Source: Candidatus Zhuqueibacterota bacterium (lineage in GTDB: Bacteria > Zhuqueibacterota > Zhuqueibacteria > Residuimicrobiales > Krinioviventaceae). Taken from it: a stretch of 64,000 bases of DNA. Made by a program: the position numbers and the translations under genes. Below the pieces are notes generated by a model. The model did not search any database, had not been told where the DNA came from, and was given only the letters and a program-made list of their open reading frames with translations. Positions 48,879 to 59,475 of the stretch are shown here, in pieces. The stretch lies in NCBI GenBank assembly GCA_016929295.1, contig JAFGJB010000061.1, positions 1 through 64,000 of the forward strand, given 5' to 3'. Position 1 is the first letter of the stretch. The number at the start of each line of letters is the position of its first letter.

Positions 48879-50261
48879 TTAATCCACCAATTGGCGTTCA
48901 ATTTCTTCCAGAGACTTGCCCCGGGTCTCTGGCAATTTTCTTGCGATTACGATGAATCCGATGAGACAAATCGCCGCATAGAGCCAATAGGTGCCGGCGG
49001 TTCCCAGGCTTTCATTCAGGAACGGGAAGGTATAGGTCAGAATCAAACTGGCCGTCCAGAGGGAAAAGACGGCGATGGAGACCGCCGCACCGCGAATTCG
49101 GTTGGGGAATATCTCGGATATCAACACCCAGACAACCGGCGCCAGGGTGAATGAATATATGGCAAGGGCGATGATGACGAGCAGCAGAACCGGCAAGCCT
49201 TTTAGATGGAGAAAATAGCTGCCGCCGATAAAAAAGTAGGCGACCGCCAAGCCGCCGGCGCCGATGAGCATTAATATTTTCCGACCCCAGCGATCGACCG
49301 TATGGATGGCCAGAAATGTGGAAATCAGCATGATGGAGCCGGTGATGACGATGTTGAGCAGAATATCACTGACGCCATAGCCGGCGGCGGTGAAAACTTC
49401 TTCGGCATAGTACAGGATTGTGTTGATGCCGCACCACTGCTGAAATACGGCGAGAAAGATGCCCAGCAGCAGGATCTTGAAGAGTCTGGGCTGCGTCAGA
49501 TCCCGGAAATTGACCGACGTCTTGTTGGCCAGCGTGTTGCGAATGTCGGCGAGTTCGAAGCGGGCGAACGGCTCACCGCCAATCCGCGTCAGGGTGCGCT
49601 GCGCCAGATGGTCCTGTCCGTTCTTCACCAGCCAGCGCGGGCTCTCCGGCACGAAGAACATCAGGATGAAAAAGAGCGCGGCCGGCGCGGTCTCCGCCGC
49701 GAACATCCAGCGCCAGCCGACCTGGCCGTTCCACGAGTTCAGGATCGCATCGCCGGCGGCATTTTCCGCAACCGGCTGGGCGATGAGCCAGTTCACGGTC
49801 TGCGCCGAGAGCACGCCAATGACAATGGTGAGCTGATTGATGGAGACAAATTTTCCGCGCATCTCGGCCGGCGCCACTTCCGCGATGTACATCGGCGACA
49901 GATTCGACGCCAAACCAATGCCCATGCCGCCCAGAATGCGAAACCAGACAAAAATCGAAAAAGAGTTCGCCAGCGCGGTGCCGATGGCCGAGATGATGAA
50001 AAGCAATCCGGCCAGGATGAGCAGTCTCTTGCGGCCAAAACTGTCGCTCAGACCACCGCTGAGCATTGAGCCGATCAGGCAGCCGAGCAAGGCGCTGCTC
50101 ATCGCCCAGCCGATCTGAAATGAGCTGCGCAGTTGGAAATACTCTTCATAAAACGGCTTGGCCCCGCCGATGACGACCCAGTCATAGCCGAACAGCAACC
50201 CTCCCATGGCCGCGACGAGTGAAACCGTCCAGATGTAGAATAGATTATACTGGCTTTTCAT
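48879..50261 (-). CDS. MFS sugar porter (SP family)
   Basis: MGGLLFGYDWVVIGGAKPFYEEYF; LSDSFGRKRLLILAG; PESPRWLVKNGQ; GKSLEEIERQL; start MKSQYNLFYIWTV; ORF-track extension to 50645 not supported. Confidence 0.92.
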   Translation of the reverse strand: MKSQYNLFYIWTVSLVAAMGGLLFGYDWVVIGGAKPFYEEYFQLRSSFQIGWAMSSALLGCLIGSMLSGGLSDSFGRKRLLILAGLLFIISAIGTALANSFSIFVWFRILGGMGIGLASNLSPMYIAEVAPAEMRGKFVSINQLTIVIGVLSAQTVNWLIAQPVAENAAGDAILNSWNGQVGWRWMFAAETAPAALFFILMFFVPESPRWLVKNGQDHLAQRTLTRIGGEPFARFELADIRNTLANKTSVNFRDLTQPRLFKILLLGIFLAVFQQWCGINTILYYAEEVFTAAGYGVSDILLNIVITGSIMLISTFLAIHTVDRWGRKILMLIGAGGLAVAYFFIGGSYFLHLKGLPVLLLVIIALAIYSFTLAPVVWVLISEIFPNRIRGAAVSIAVFSLWTASLILTYTFPFLNESLGTAGTYWLYAAICLIGFIVIARKLPETRGKSLEEIERQLVD

Positions 50262-50316
50262 ATAGTACAAGGATCCTTTCCATGTAATTCCTGCAACGCC
50301 GGCATCGGCAAATGGA

Positions 50317-51240
50317 TCATGAAAATTCGGGGTGATAGCATCGCAGAGTCTGTGACTGCAAAAAAGCAGCAATCTCGTCTGTTGAAATGACGGCCGTACC
50401 GCCGTGCGTCGTCGCCACCAGAGCGCCGAGCGCATTTCCGAGCTCACACGCCGCCCGCAATGAATGACCTCCCAGCAGGCTATGGATGAAAGCGGCCGAA
50501 AAAGCATCTCCAGATCCGAGCGAATCGGCCAGCCTGATTTTATGCCCGGGAACGTAAACCTGTTCGCCAAACGAAGAACCGGCGAACGCTCCACGCTCGC
50601 CAAAGGTGATGAGGATGTAGTCGAGATTGAATTCCTGGCAGACAAACTCGCAAAAACCCGGAAAGCTTTTAACTGATAATCCCAGGATAGCGCCTAATTG
50701 CACCACCTCATCATCATTCAGTTTGAGGATGTTGGCTTTTTCCAGCGAATAGAGGATCGTTTCGCGGGAAAAACAATTCTTCCTGAGATTGATATCCAAA
50801 AACTTGACCGCAGTGGGCGCGGCGTCTATCAGCTCGTGCAGGGTCTCACGGGACCGCGCGCGCTGAATGAGCGTGCCGAAACAGAGGCATTCGGCCTGCT
50901 GCGCCGCTTCAGCGAGCTCATCGGTGAATCGGATGTGATCGTATGCCACATCAGGATTGATGACATAGTCCGGCAGATGATTTTCGTCGAAACTGACATT
51001 GACGGTGCCGGTGGGAAAACCTGCACAGCGCTGCAGCAGGGATGCATCCATGCCGAGCGAACGCACCCGCTGCAATGCTTTGTCTCCCAGTTCATCCGTT
51101 CCCACACTGCTGATGAAAAGTCCGCTGTCCTGCAGTGAATTGACGCGAAACGCGAAATTGAACGGTGCACCGCCAAGAATTGCCTTGTCGGGCAAAATAT
51201 CCCAGAGAATTTCGCCAAATGAAAGAATTCGTATTGCCAT
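50317..51240 (-). CDS. PfkB-family carbohydrate kinase (fructokinase-like)
   Basis: RILSFGEILWDILPDKAILGGAPFNFAFRVNSL; DSLGSGDAFSAAFIHSLLGG. Confidence 0.9.
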   Translation of the reverse strand: MAIRILSFGEILWDILPDKAILGGAPFNFAFRVNSLQDSGLFISSVGTDELGDKALQRVRSLGMDASLLQRCAGFPTGTVNVSFDENHLPDYVINPDVAYDHIRFTDELAEAAQQAECLCFGTLIQRARSRETLHELIDAAPTAVKFLDINLRKNCFSRETILYSLEKANILKLNDDEVVQLGAILGLSVKSFPGFCEFVCQEFNLDYILITFGERGAFAGSSFGEQVYVPGHKIRLADSLGSGDAFSAAFIHSLLGGHSLRAACELGNALGALVATTHGGTAVISTDEIAAFLQSQTLRCYHPEFS

Positions 51241-51246
51241 GGCCAC

Positions 51247-51963
51247 TCAGTGCCGCACAATATCCTGCAGCATTTGGATGGTGATCTTTTCAGCGCCGGC
51301 GTCCCCCAACTCGGGAACGACAAGATCGGCCGCAGAATTGTCTTCGTTTTCCGTATAATAGTTGGTCGTCACAACACACTTGATCCCGGCTGCCTTGGCG
51401 GCGAGCAGACCGACGCGGCTGTCTTCGATGACGACGCACTCCGCCGGCGCGAGCTTGAGGGTTGCCAATGCCTGCAGATAAATCTCGGGATCGGGTTTCT
51501 TTCTCGACACCACGTCGCCGGCGAGCACGGCGACAAAATGGCGCCGCCGTTCGGCCCCGAGGAGTCTCTCGATGATCAGATTCACCGCCCGTTCGTTTGA
51601 CGTCGAGCAGACGGCCAGCGCAATGCCCGCGGCAATGGCTTCATCCACCAGGCGCGCGACGCCGGGACGCAGCGGCAGCTCGCCCGCTGCAATCATGCTC
51701 ATGAAAATGTCGGTTTTCAGCCGATGCGTCTCTTTGATAAAATCGTCGCGGTTTGCCACCTCCTCCGGCAAGCCGACCTCGTTGAAAAAATGGCGCATGC
51801 GCTCCTTGCCGCCGGTGATTTGCAGTAGCTCGTGATATTTCGCAACGCTCCACTCGTACGCCAGGCCTTTTTGTTTAAAAGCTCGGTTGAAGGCGACACG
51901 ATGCCCGTCTTTCTCGGTGTCGACAAGCACGCCGTCGCAGTCGAATATGATGGCTTTCAGCAC
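51247..51963 (-). CDS. HAD-superfamily hydrolase (beta-phosphoglucomutase-like)
   Basis: LKAIIFDCDGVLVDTEKDGHRVAFNRAFKQKGL; AVCSTSNERAVNLII; KKPDPEIYLQALATLKLAPAECVVIEDSRVGLLAAKAAGIKCV. Confidence 0.9.
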   Translation of the reverse strand: MLKAIIFDCDGVLVDTEKDGHRVAFNRAFKQKGLAYEWSVAKYHELLQITGGKERMRHFFNEVGLPEEVANRDDFIKETHRLKTDIFMSMIAAGELPLRPGVARLVDEAIAAGIALAVCSTSNERAVNLIIERLLGAERRRHFVAVLAGDVVSRKKPDPEIYLQALATLKLAPAECVVIEDSRVGLLAAKAAGIKCVVTTNYYTENEDNSAADLVVPELGDAGAEKITIQMLQDIVRH

Positions 51964-52005
51964 ACAACTCTCCTTTTTTGCCAGTTGGACTTTTTCCCCT
52001 CCGCG

Positions 52006-52857
52006 TCACGCTTGCCCGGCGCTGCCGAACAGTTTGATGTTTTCAACGACGGCCGCCTTCAGGGCGTCGTATTGCGCGGCAATTGGCTTGAGCGGATTAT
52101 AGACCTGGTTCGCCTGGTGATAATTGACGAAACCGTCGATATGAGCATACTTGAGCTGGGTGGAGATATTCACCTTGGCGCAGCCCAATGCGATGCACCT
52201 GTGAAAGACGTCATCCGCCAGACCGGTGCCGCCATGCAGCGCCAGCGGTACGCCGGTTCTGGCGGCAATCTCTTCGATGAGATCGTAGGCGATCTTTGGC
52301 TCGCCCTTGTAGATGCCATGCGCAGTGCCCACGGCCGGGGCAAAGCAATCGATGGGCAGCTCACGACAGAATTGCACAGCCTGATCCGCGTCGGCCAGAT
52401 GCGCCTCCTGCTCCTTGACATGAATGTCATCCTCCACCCCGACGATGGCGCCAAGTTCAGCTTCAACGGAGACGCCGCACGATGCGGTCATATCGAGCAC
52501 CTGCTGCGTCAGTCTGATGTTTTCGGTGAATGGTTTGGTCGAAGCGTCAATCATCACCGATGTCCAGCCGGCATCGATACATTTTCTGATTACGTCGATG
52601 TCCGTACAATGATCGAGATGAATGGCAACAGGAATGGTCGCGTGGAGGGTGAGCTGCTTCGCCCAGGAGATCACGGCGTCATATCCCCAAAAGAGGACTG
52701 TTTTGACCGAGGTTTGGATGATCACGGGTGCGCGCCATTCTTCGGCAGCGTCGATGACAGCGCGCATGGAGTTGTAGTCGAGAATGTTAAAAGCACCCAC
52801 CGCATAGCCATTCGCTTGAGCGCGTTTCAACATAGCCGTCATGCTTTGCAGTGACAT
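52006..52857 (-). CDS. Class II fructose/ketose-bisphosphate aldolase
   Basis: MLKRAQANGYAVGAFNILDYNSMRAVIDAAEEWRAPVIIQTS; VAIHLDHCTDIDVIRKCIDAGWTSVMIDAS; AVGTAHGIYKGEPKIAYDLI; PLALHGGTGLADD. Confidence 0.93.
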   Translation of the reverse strand: MSLQSMTAMLKRAQANGYAVGAFNILDYNSMRAVIDAAEEWRAPVIIQTSVKTVLFWGYDAVISWAKQLTLHATIPVAIHLDHCTDIDVIRKCIDAGWTSVMIDASTKPFTENIRLTQQVLDMTASCGVSVEAELGAIVGVEDDIHVKEQEAHLADADQAVQFCRELPIDCFAPAVGTAHGIYKGEPKIAYDLIEEIAARTGVPLALHGGTGLADDVFHRCIALGCAKVNISTQLKYAHIDGFVNYHQANQVYNPLKPIAAQYDALKAAVVENIKLFGSAGQA

Positions 52858-52900
52858 GAGCGTATTCCTCCAAAAAGTGACAATGCGACCGTCGCCACCG

Positions 52901-55900
52901 TCATCGCATGATGACGAGACGTTCGACGATCTCCCGCTGTTCGTCGCCATCGTTTGCAATGATCTTGTACAAATAGACTCCGTTCGCCAGTCGATCGCCA
53001 TAATCGTCCGCGCCGTCCCAGTACGTTTGATTATAGCCAACGTCACCATCCGCAGACTGGATGACGCGAATGAGGCGGCCGGCTATGGTATATATTTTGA
53101 TAGTCACATCACAGGCGCGATCGTTCTCAATCATATAAGTGAACGAGGTGTGCTGCGAAAAGGGATTGGGATAGTTCACGACCTGACCAAATGACAGCGC
53201 CGAGCGTATTCTGAATTCAAATTCCGCGCTGTTTTCAAGGGCAATATCGGGATTTTTTACTACGACCGCAAGCTGATAATCGCCATCAGGGAGATCAGCG
53301 GTGGAGTATAGACATTCTGCGACGGGCAGACCATTCATTGTCGTCGTCCAGTTGACGCGAGCGGGATCGATCACGGCGTTATTCTGCAATAACTTGATAT
53401 CACGATCGATGTCAATCCCCTCGTCATGTCGCAGCGATATTCGAATCAGCGATCCTTTTTCCACCGGATCACCGCTAAATATCTCGGCGCCGGCCTTTTT
53501 GTCATTGACATAGAATTCGACTGCAAGCGCGCTGTTGACACGAGAAATGACAGCGCTCAGAGTGAGGGTGAATGAAGTGTCGGGCTGCCACAATGCTGTG
53601 GGAGATAAAAGAATGACCGAATCCGACATGAATTCGTAAAGAAACTGAATCGTATCTCCGGGCGCACCTCCATCCTTTGCCGGCGTCTGCGGATCATCCA
53701 TGGCGATGAACAGCGGCCCGAATGCCCCCTCATCGCGGATGAATGCCCGGCCAAATTCGACGCCATCGATGGCAGCGATGACCTGATGGCCTTTGGCAGC
53801 GGCCGCATCGTTTATCATCACCCGTCCGGAATAGGCGGCACTGCTCCTGCTCGCCTCGTCCCCATAGTGCAATCTTGTCGCCGGGTCGCCGAACAGAACA
53901 TAGAACTGCAAATGATCGACGAGATTGGGAAAAGTCGCGTACATCGCTAGCAGTCCGGCCATTGTGAACGATCCCACGACATTATCGCCCTGCTGGTAGA
54001 GCGACCCGTAAAGCTTTTTGCTCAGTGCATAGAGAGGGCTGGGATAAGCCTCGCCGGAGGCGGAAAAAGCGGCAATGGTTCCTTTATGCTCGGCTGTGCT
54101 CAGCTCTTCCGCAAGAGCGCTATAATTCCGATTGGGGTGAGCAAAATAGCCGTTGATGCAGCTCAGGGTCAATAGAAAAGGAAGATTGTCGGACTCGGGC
54201 AAAAGGGCTACATCCTCTCGAGCAAAAATGGACTTGGCGGACCACGTGCCCACTGACCCATGACCCAGGTAGTTCATGGTCAACACGCTATCGGCAAATG
54301 TGGAGATGATATTCTCTCTGATGGCCGGCATGGGGGTGTTCGCCAGATAGAGGCGCTTGACGCCAAAGTCGTCCGGCACATAGTTGCGAATGATGGCGTC
54401 GGAGCTATCCTCAAAAGCGAGGCTGCCGCCCTCTCCAAGATCCGCCACAAAGGCGGCTCTTTTCATCCACGAGGCTTTTTGACCGAGCCGATGATACCTG
54501 CATATTTTATCAATGACCGATGAAAGCTCGTCTGTCGAGCGCACGGCCAGCCTGCCGATGAACATATCGGGCAGTGCATCTCTCGGACCATCGACGCAGA
54601 CGAACCAGTTATCCGAGGCAGCCTCGTAATGCTTGACGCTGGCTTCGAACAAGCGAGTTGGAATAAAGTCTGAACGAGCACCACCCCCATAGTCCGCATT
54701 CTCGGGACGCAAACGACGCGGATTCCACGATGCATCGCCCACCAGCAGCACAAAGGTTGGCGCCGGCCTGGCCCACTGGTGATAGGCATAAGACAGGAAT
54801 TCTTTGATCGGTTCTCTGTCATAGATGCCGTAGCCGAATTCATCGTAAATATCCTGGACTTGAACGACTTGCACCGTCAAGCCTTGGGATGCGTGGTAAT
54901 TTGCCAGAGGATCGACCTGCAGATAAAAATCATCAACAGTGATGATGATATAATCGGCCTGCTGGGACGATCGCAGAGCCGATGGCTCATCGCGGACGAT
55001 GGCGCTCGCTCTAGCCTTTTTGGCCTGCGATGAGATGAGGAATTTCGTCGTCGCCGCATTTTCATGCTCAAAGCGAAGCGTATCATCGACGCGCAGAATA
55101 TTGACGAGATAGCTCGGCTGCGCCGGATCGGTGATGTCGTAGACATGGATATCCTGAGAAGAAAATCCGCTCGCCTCGATGGTGTGCGCTCCGCGCCGGT
55201 TGCTGGTGAAGACGAGGCTGTCCAGCAACGTATGATTTTTTCCCTGATAGGTGAGGCTGAAATAGTCGACCAGTTGCCAGTCCAGAAAGCTGCCGGTATC
55301 GCCCGGGCCAATGATCTCGACCTGGTTGACGCCGTCCCGCAGAATATTTTGCGCAAAAGAGATTGTATCGGTCCAGCTGATGCGGCCATCCCACCATTTA
55401 TCCAGAATAGTCGTGCCGTTCAGCTGCACCAGCGTATGATGATCCGGATTTACGGTTTCGAGGCTGGCGTATCCCTGCATGCGCAAGACGAAAGAGTTAT
55501 CGCCGGCATCCGTAGCCGCGACACTCCCCAGGTCGATGTTGTAAGTCAATGATTTTGGCGTGAAAAGGCTGTCCATGAACCAGTGTTCCTGATCCGTATG
55601 ATTGGGAAAACTGGCGTGATGGCTGCGATCGCTTTCAATGTGCAGAAATCGAAGGCCATTCGACAGAACAGGATAGCCGGTCGGCGCGGCGTCGATGTGC
55701 GCCATCCTTTTTCCCGGCGAAGCGGCGACTGCCAGCCAATAGACGTTTGTCGTGGTATAGCTGTTTTTAAATGGCCGGCTGTAAAATTCGATATAATCAT
55801 CGTCATGAAAGATGCCATCGCTCTCTCCGGCGACGCGTATGGCGATCTCTTGTCCCAGATGAAAGAGCCGTATGTTTCGGGGATCAAGTTGGTCGACGTG

Positions 55901-56719
55901 CACGCCGGCGTCGCGCAACTCCTCTTTGGTCAGCTGTACGATGCCGGCGCAGTCGGTCATTATTTTAAACCAGGTTGATGCCTGGTCCAGGAAAGAAACC
56001 GACTTTTTGGCGATCCGCTGCGGCCGGCGCCACCGCTGCGCGCTTTCATAGTTCAACAGTGTTTTTTCGTGCAGTCGGGAAAAGGCGTTGGGCGTCAGTT
56101 GAGCTGAGCTCTGGCCCGCGTCATGAAAATTGACCGCAAATCTGATGTGGGTCACCTGCATCAGCTTTTGGGTGACGGGATTGTAGCGAAGCGGATAGAA
56201 AATGATGGTGGCGATGTCGATATCGCGCATTGTGCCCCGGCCTTCAATCAGCAGGTTGGCGGAGGGGAAAAATTGATCTCGCGCGTATATAGTGGCATCT
56301 TTTTCATAGACATAGACCAGGTCATCGGTCGGCAGATCGGACTGCACGAGAGAAGGAGCAGGCATTATGTCCTGTGCGGCGAGATTTTTTTCCGCAATAT
56401 CAAGGATGGCAAGCGTCAATTCGCCCGTGGGTGGCACGGCGATGGGGATGCCGCGGCACGGTAGCGCCGGCGCTCCCGGCGCGGCAATCGCCGCATAGCC
56501 GGGCAAATGAACGGCAGCGCCGCGCCCGCGCTGACCGGTCATCATGGTCATCTGCGCCGGCGGCACAGTGATGTCGATGACCAGACCAGAATGGTCGCTC
56601 GACAGCAGCTTTGGCTCGTACTCACGCGCCAAAGCGTCGCCGACAACAGCGTGGAGTGCTGCTGGAAACAGCAAGAATAGCAGGGCGGACAGCCTGCTTT
56701 TCAGAGAGCTCAGAACCAT
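52901..56719 (-). CDS. Peptidase C25 (gingipain/PorU-like) family protein with T9SS C-terminal sorting domain
   Basis: 1272 aa; YIIITVDDFYLQVDPLANYHASQGLTVQVVQVQDIYDEFGYGIYDREPIKEFL; VLLVGDASWNPR; LTMNYLGHGSVGTWS (His), LLTLSCINGYFAHP (Cys); NYPNPFSQHTSFTYMI...GVYLYKIIAND. Confidence 0.88.
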   Translation of the reverse strand: MVLSSLKSRLSALLFLLFPAALHAVVGDALAREYEPKLLSSDHSGLVIDITVPPAQMTMMTGQRGRGAAVHLPGYAAIAAPGAPALPCRGIPIAVPPTGELTLAILDIAEKNLAAQDIMPAPSLVQSDLPTDDLVYVYEKDATIYARDQFFPSANLLIEGRGTMRDIDIATIIFYPLRYNPVTQKLMQVTHIRFAVNFHDAGQSSAQLTPNAFSRLHEKTLLNYESAQRWRRPQRIAKKSVSFLDQASTWFKIMTDCAGIVQLTKEELRDAGVHVDQLDPRNIRLFHLGQEIAIRVAGESDGIFHDDDYIEFYSRPFKNSYTTTNVYWLAVAASPGKRMAHIDAAPTGYPVLSNGLRFLHIESDRSHHASFPNHTDQEHWFMDSLFTPKSLTYNIDLGSVAATDAGDNSFVLRMQGYASLETVNPDHHTLVQLNGTTILDKWWDGRISWTDTISFAQNILRDGVNQVEIIGPGDTGSFLDWQLVDYFSLTYQGKNHTLLDSLVFTSNRRGAHTIEASGFSSQDIHVYDITDPAQPSYLVNILRVDDTLRFEHENAATTKFLISSQAKKARASAIVRDEPSALRSSQQADYIIITVDDFYLQVDPLANYHASQGLTVQVVQVQDIYDEFGYGIYDREPIKEFLSYAYHQWARPAPTFVLLVGDASWNPRRLRPENADYGGGARSDFIPTRLFEASVKHYEAASDNWFVCVDGPRDALPDMFIGRLAVRSTDELSSVIDKICRYHRLGQKASWMKRAAFVADLGEGGSLAFEDSSDAIIRNYVPDDFGVKRLYLANTPMPAIRENIISTFADSVLTMNYLGHGSVGTWSAKSIFAREDVALLPESDNLPFLLTLSCINGYFAHPNRNYSALAEELSTAEHKGTIAAFSASGEAYPSPLYALSKKLYGSLYQQGDNVVGSFTMAGLLAMYATFPNLVDHLQFYVLFGDPATRLHYGDEASRSSAAYSGRVMINDAAAAKGHQVIAAIDGVEFGRAFIRDEGAFGPLFIAMDDPQTPAKDGGAPGDTIQFLYEFMSDSVILLSPTALWQPDTSFTLTLSAVISRVNSALAVEFYVNDKKAGAEIFSGDPVEKGSLIRISLRHDEGIDIDRDIKLLQNNAVIDPARVNWTTTMNGLPVAECLYSTADLPDGDYQLAVVVKNPDIALENSAEFEFRIRSALSFGQVVNYPNPFSQHTSFTYMIENDRACDVTIKIYTIAGRLIRVIQSADGDVGYNQTYWDGADDYGDRLANGVYLYKIIANDGDEQREIVERLVIMR

Positions 56720-58926
56720 GAAAAATCCAGCAGATCGTTTGCGACGCCAATTCTCACTGTCCCGCCTTTTGCCAATTTTCCAAAGAGGATCTCGTCGGCC
56801 AGCACCGACTTTATGTTCTCCTGGATGACGCGATCGAGCGGTCGCGCCCCAAAAATCGGATCATATCCCTTGTGCGCCAGCCAGGTGGTGGCCTCGGGAG
56901 TGAGCTCAATGGTCACTTTTTTATCAACAAGCTGAATTTCAAGTTCGTGTATGAACTTGATGACGATCTGCTCGACGATCGCCATATCGAGGTGATTGAA
57001 ATGGATGATGGCGTCGAGCCGATTACGGAATTCCGGACTGAACTGCTGTTCAACCGCTTTATTGCTTTTATTGGCGGCCTGATCGCCAAAACCGATGCCG
57101 CGGGAGCTCATCTCGCGCGCGCCGGCATTTGAGGTCATGATGAGGATGGTGTTGCGAAAGTCCGCTCGGCGACCGGTGTTGTCAGTCAGCGTGCCATGAT
57201 CCATCACTTGAAGTAAAATATTAAAGAGATCCTGGTGAGCTTTCTCGATTTCATCCAATAGCAGGACGGTGTAGGGGTGCTTGCGAATCGCATCCGTCAG
57301 CAAGCCGCCCTGGTCAAAGCCAACATATCCCGGTGGTGCGCCAATGAGCCTGGCCACCGCGTGCTTTTCCATATATTCACTCATGTCAAAACGTTCAAAA
57401 TGCACGCCCAGTTGCAGGGCTAATTGGCGGGCGACCTCGGTTTTGCCGACGCCCGTCGGTCCGGCGAAAAGAAAATTACCGACCGGCTTTTCCGGCCTCC
57501 CCAGGCCGGCGCGCGCCCGTTTAATGGCGGTGACGATCGATTCGATGGCATGATCCTGGCCAAAAATGCAGCTTTTGAGATTGTGCTGCAGAACCTGCAG
57601 CTGCTGCTTTTCGGAAAAGGTCGCCTTTTTCACCGGAATGCGCGCCATTCGCGCGATGATGCGCTCGATATCCGCGACCCCCACGGTGCGGCGCGTTTTC
57701 TTCTGTAGCTGCAGATGAAAAGCCGCCCCCGCTTCATCCATCACATCAATTGCTTTGTCTGGAAGAAAGCGATCATTGATGTATTTTGCCGACAGCTCAA
57801 CCGCCGCTTGAAGAGCCGGCTGGGTATATTTGACGTTATGGAACTCTTCATAGCGTGATTTGAGGCCGTGTAATATTTTCACGGTCTCCTCGATGGACGG
57901 TTCGGTGATTTCGATCTTTTGGAATCGTCGTGAAAAGGCATGGTCTTTTTCAAAATGATTTTTATACTCATCGTAGGTCGTCGAGCCGATGCAGCGCACC
58001 TCACCCGCGGCGAGAAAGGGTTTCAGGATATTTGACGCATCCATAGAGCTGCCCGTCGTTGAACCGGCGCCCACGACCGTATGAATTTCGTCAATGAACA
58101 GAATGGCATTTTCATGCTGCTTTATCTCGGCGATGACGTTTTTGAGTCGAGCCTCAAAATCGCCGCGAAACTTTGTGCCGGCCAGCAGAGCGCCCATATC
58201 GAGCGCCCAAATTTCAGCATTGATCAACATATCCGGCACGTCGCCATGATGAATGCGCAGAGCCAATCCCTCGGCGATGGCCGTCTTGCCGACGCCCGAT
58301 TCACCGACGAATATGGGATTGTTTTTTGTCCGCCGGCAGAGGACGTGCATGGTGCGATCTATCTCGTCGATTCGGCCGATGAGCGGATCGATTTTACCGT
58401 GCGCGGCCTTTTCGATCAAATTGTTGGCAAAGCTCTCCAAAGCACTTGTTTTTTTCCCGCCAGCGCTTTTCGCAACTTGATCTTTTTGCTCTTCAAATAA
58501 ATTGTCGCTGTGTGAAATATACTCCAAAATATCCAGTCGGCTGATGCCCTCCGCGGCGAGATAGTAGGCGGCGTGCGAATGCGGCTCTTCAAAAATAGCG
58601 GCCAGGATATCGCCAAAATTCACGACATCGCCTTCCGAGCGCTCCACATGCACGATCGCTCGCTGAATGACGCGCTGAAAACCAATGGATTGTTGCGGAT
58701 TTTTGCCATCCTCCGCCATTTTCGCCAGTTTGGTCTGGAAAAAATTCTCCAGGTTTTCCTGCAAGCTCTGCACATCGCCACCGCACGCCTGAATGATCTC
58801 CGCGCCCTTGTCGCTGAACAGCAGCGCATATAAAATATGCTCGGGCGTTGCAAATTCATGCCGGCGTTTGTGCGCTTCACGCAAGGCAGCCTGCAGCGTC
58901 ATTTGCAGTTCCATTGTCAACATCAT
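56710..58926 (-). CDS. clpA: ATP-dependent Clp protease ATP-binding subunit ClpA
   Basis: 738 aa; NPIFVGESGVGKTAIAEGLALRI; ENAILFIDEIHTVVGAGSTTG; FLFAGPTGVGKTEVARQLALQL; adjacent to clpS. Confidence 0.95.
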   Translation of the reverse strand: MMLTMELQMTLQAALREAHKRRHEFATPEHILYALLFSDKGAEIIQACGGDVQSLQENLENFFQTKLAKMAEDGKNPQQSIGFQRVIQRAIVHVERSEGDVVNFGDILAAIFEEPHSHAAYYLAAEGISRLDILEYISHSDNLFEEQKDQVAKSAGGKKTSALESFANNLIEKAAHGKIDPLIGRIDEIDRTMHVLCRRTKNNPIFVGESGVGKTAIAEGLALRIHHGDVPDMLINAEIWALDMGALLAGTKFRGDFEARLKNVIAEIKQHENAILFIDEIHTVVGAGSTTGSSMDASNILKPFLAAGEVRCIGSTTYDEYKNHFEKDHAFSRRFQKIEITEPSIEETVKILHGLKSRYEEFHNVKYTQPALQAAVELSAKYINDRFLPDKAIDVMDEAGAAFHLQLQKKTRRTVGVADIERIIARMARIPVKKATFSEKQQLQVLQHNLKSCIFGQDHAIESIVTAIKRARAGLGRPEKPVGNFLFAGPTGVGKTEVARQLALQLGVHFERFDMSEYMEKHAVARLIGAPPGYVGFDQGGLLTDAIRKHPYTVLLLDEIEKAHQDLFNILLQVMDHGTLTDNTGRRADFRNTILIMTSNAGAREMSSRGIGFGDQAANKSNKAVEQQFSPEFRNRLDAIIHFNHLDMAIVEQIVIKFIHELEIQLVDKKVTIELTPEATTWLAHKGYDPIFGARPLDRVIQENIKSVLADEILFGKLAKGGTVRIGVANDLLDFSWF

Positions 58927-59238
58927 CTATGCTTCCTCCAGGCTGCTTTTCAGCGGAAACTGATTTTGCTTCGCCAGCAGATGCACCTGCGCCACTTTGC
59001 ACTCTGCCACATCATACGGATAAATGCCGCATACGCCGATACCTTTTTGATGCACATGCATCATGATCTGCGTGGCTTCCGCCGGACTTTTATAGAAAAT
59101 GGTCTCCAGGACATGGACGACGAACTCCATGGTCGTATAGTTATCGTTGTGCAGCAGCACTTTGAAGAGCTTGGGCTCGTCTATGTCGATATCTTGCTGC
59201 GTAAAGATATCGCTCTGATTTTCCGCGTGTTGTCCCAT
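58927..59238 (-). CDS. clpS: ClpS adaptor protein
   Basis: PKLFKVLLHNDNYTTMEFVVHVLETIFYKSPAEATQIMMHVHQKGIGVCGIYPYDVAECKVAQV. Confidence 0.95.
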   Translation of the reverse strand: MGQHAENQSDIFTQQDIDIDEPKLFKVLLHNDNYTTMEFVVHVLETIFYKSPAEATQIMMHVHQKGIGVCGIYPYDVAECKVAQVHLLAKQNQFPLKSSLEEA

Positions 59239-59475
59239 GGCGCCTGATAAATTTCATGGAAAAGATAACGATTATCTGAAAATTCAACAATACCTTCTAT
59301 GTTAACAAATTGAAAACAAAAAAGAATTCAATTTAATCTCATTTGCGCATTTTTAGCGCGATCACACCGGTAAAAGTAAAAAAAATCGCGTCTATTTTCG
59401 CGGAATAATCCGCGCAAATAAATGATTAAAGAGAGTAATGCAAACCTGTACATCATCCGCTCTGGAGGCTCTAAA

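Noticed and set aside
50262-50645. N-terminal extension of the sugar porter ORF
   Set aside because: Overlaps the PfkB gene in another frame; the porter clearly starts at MKSQYNLFYIW.
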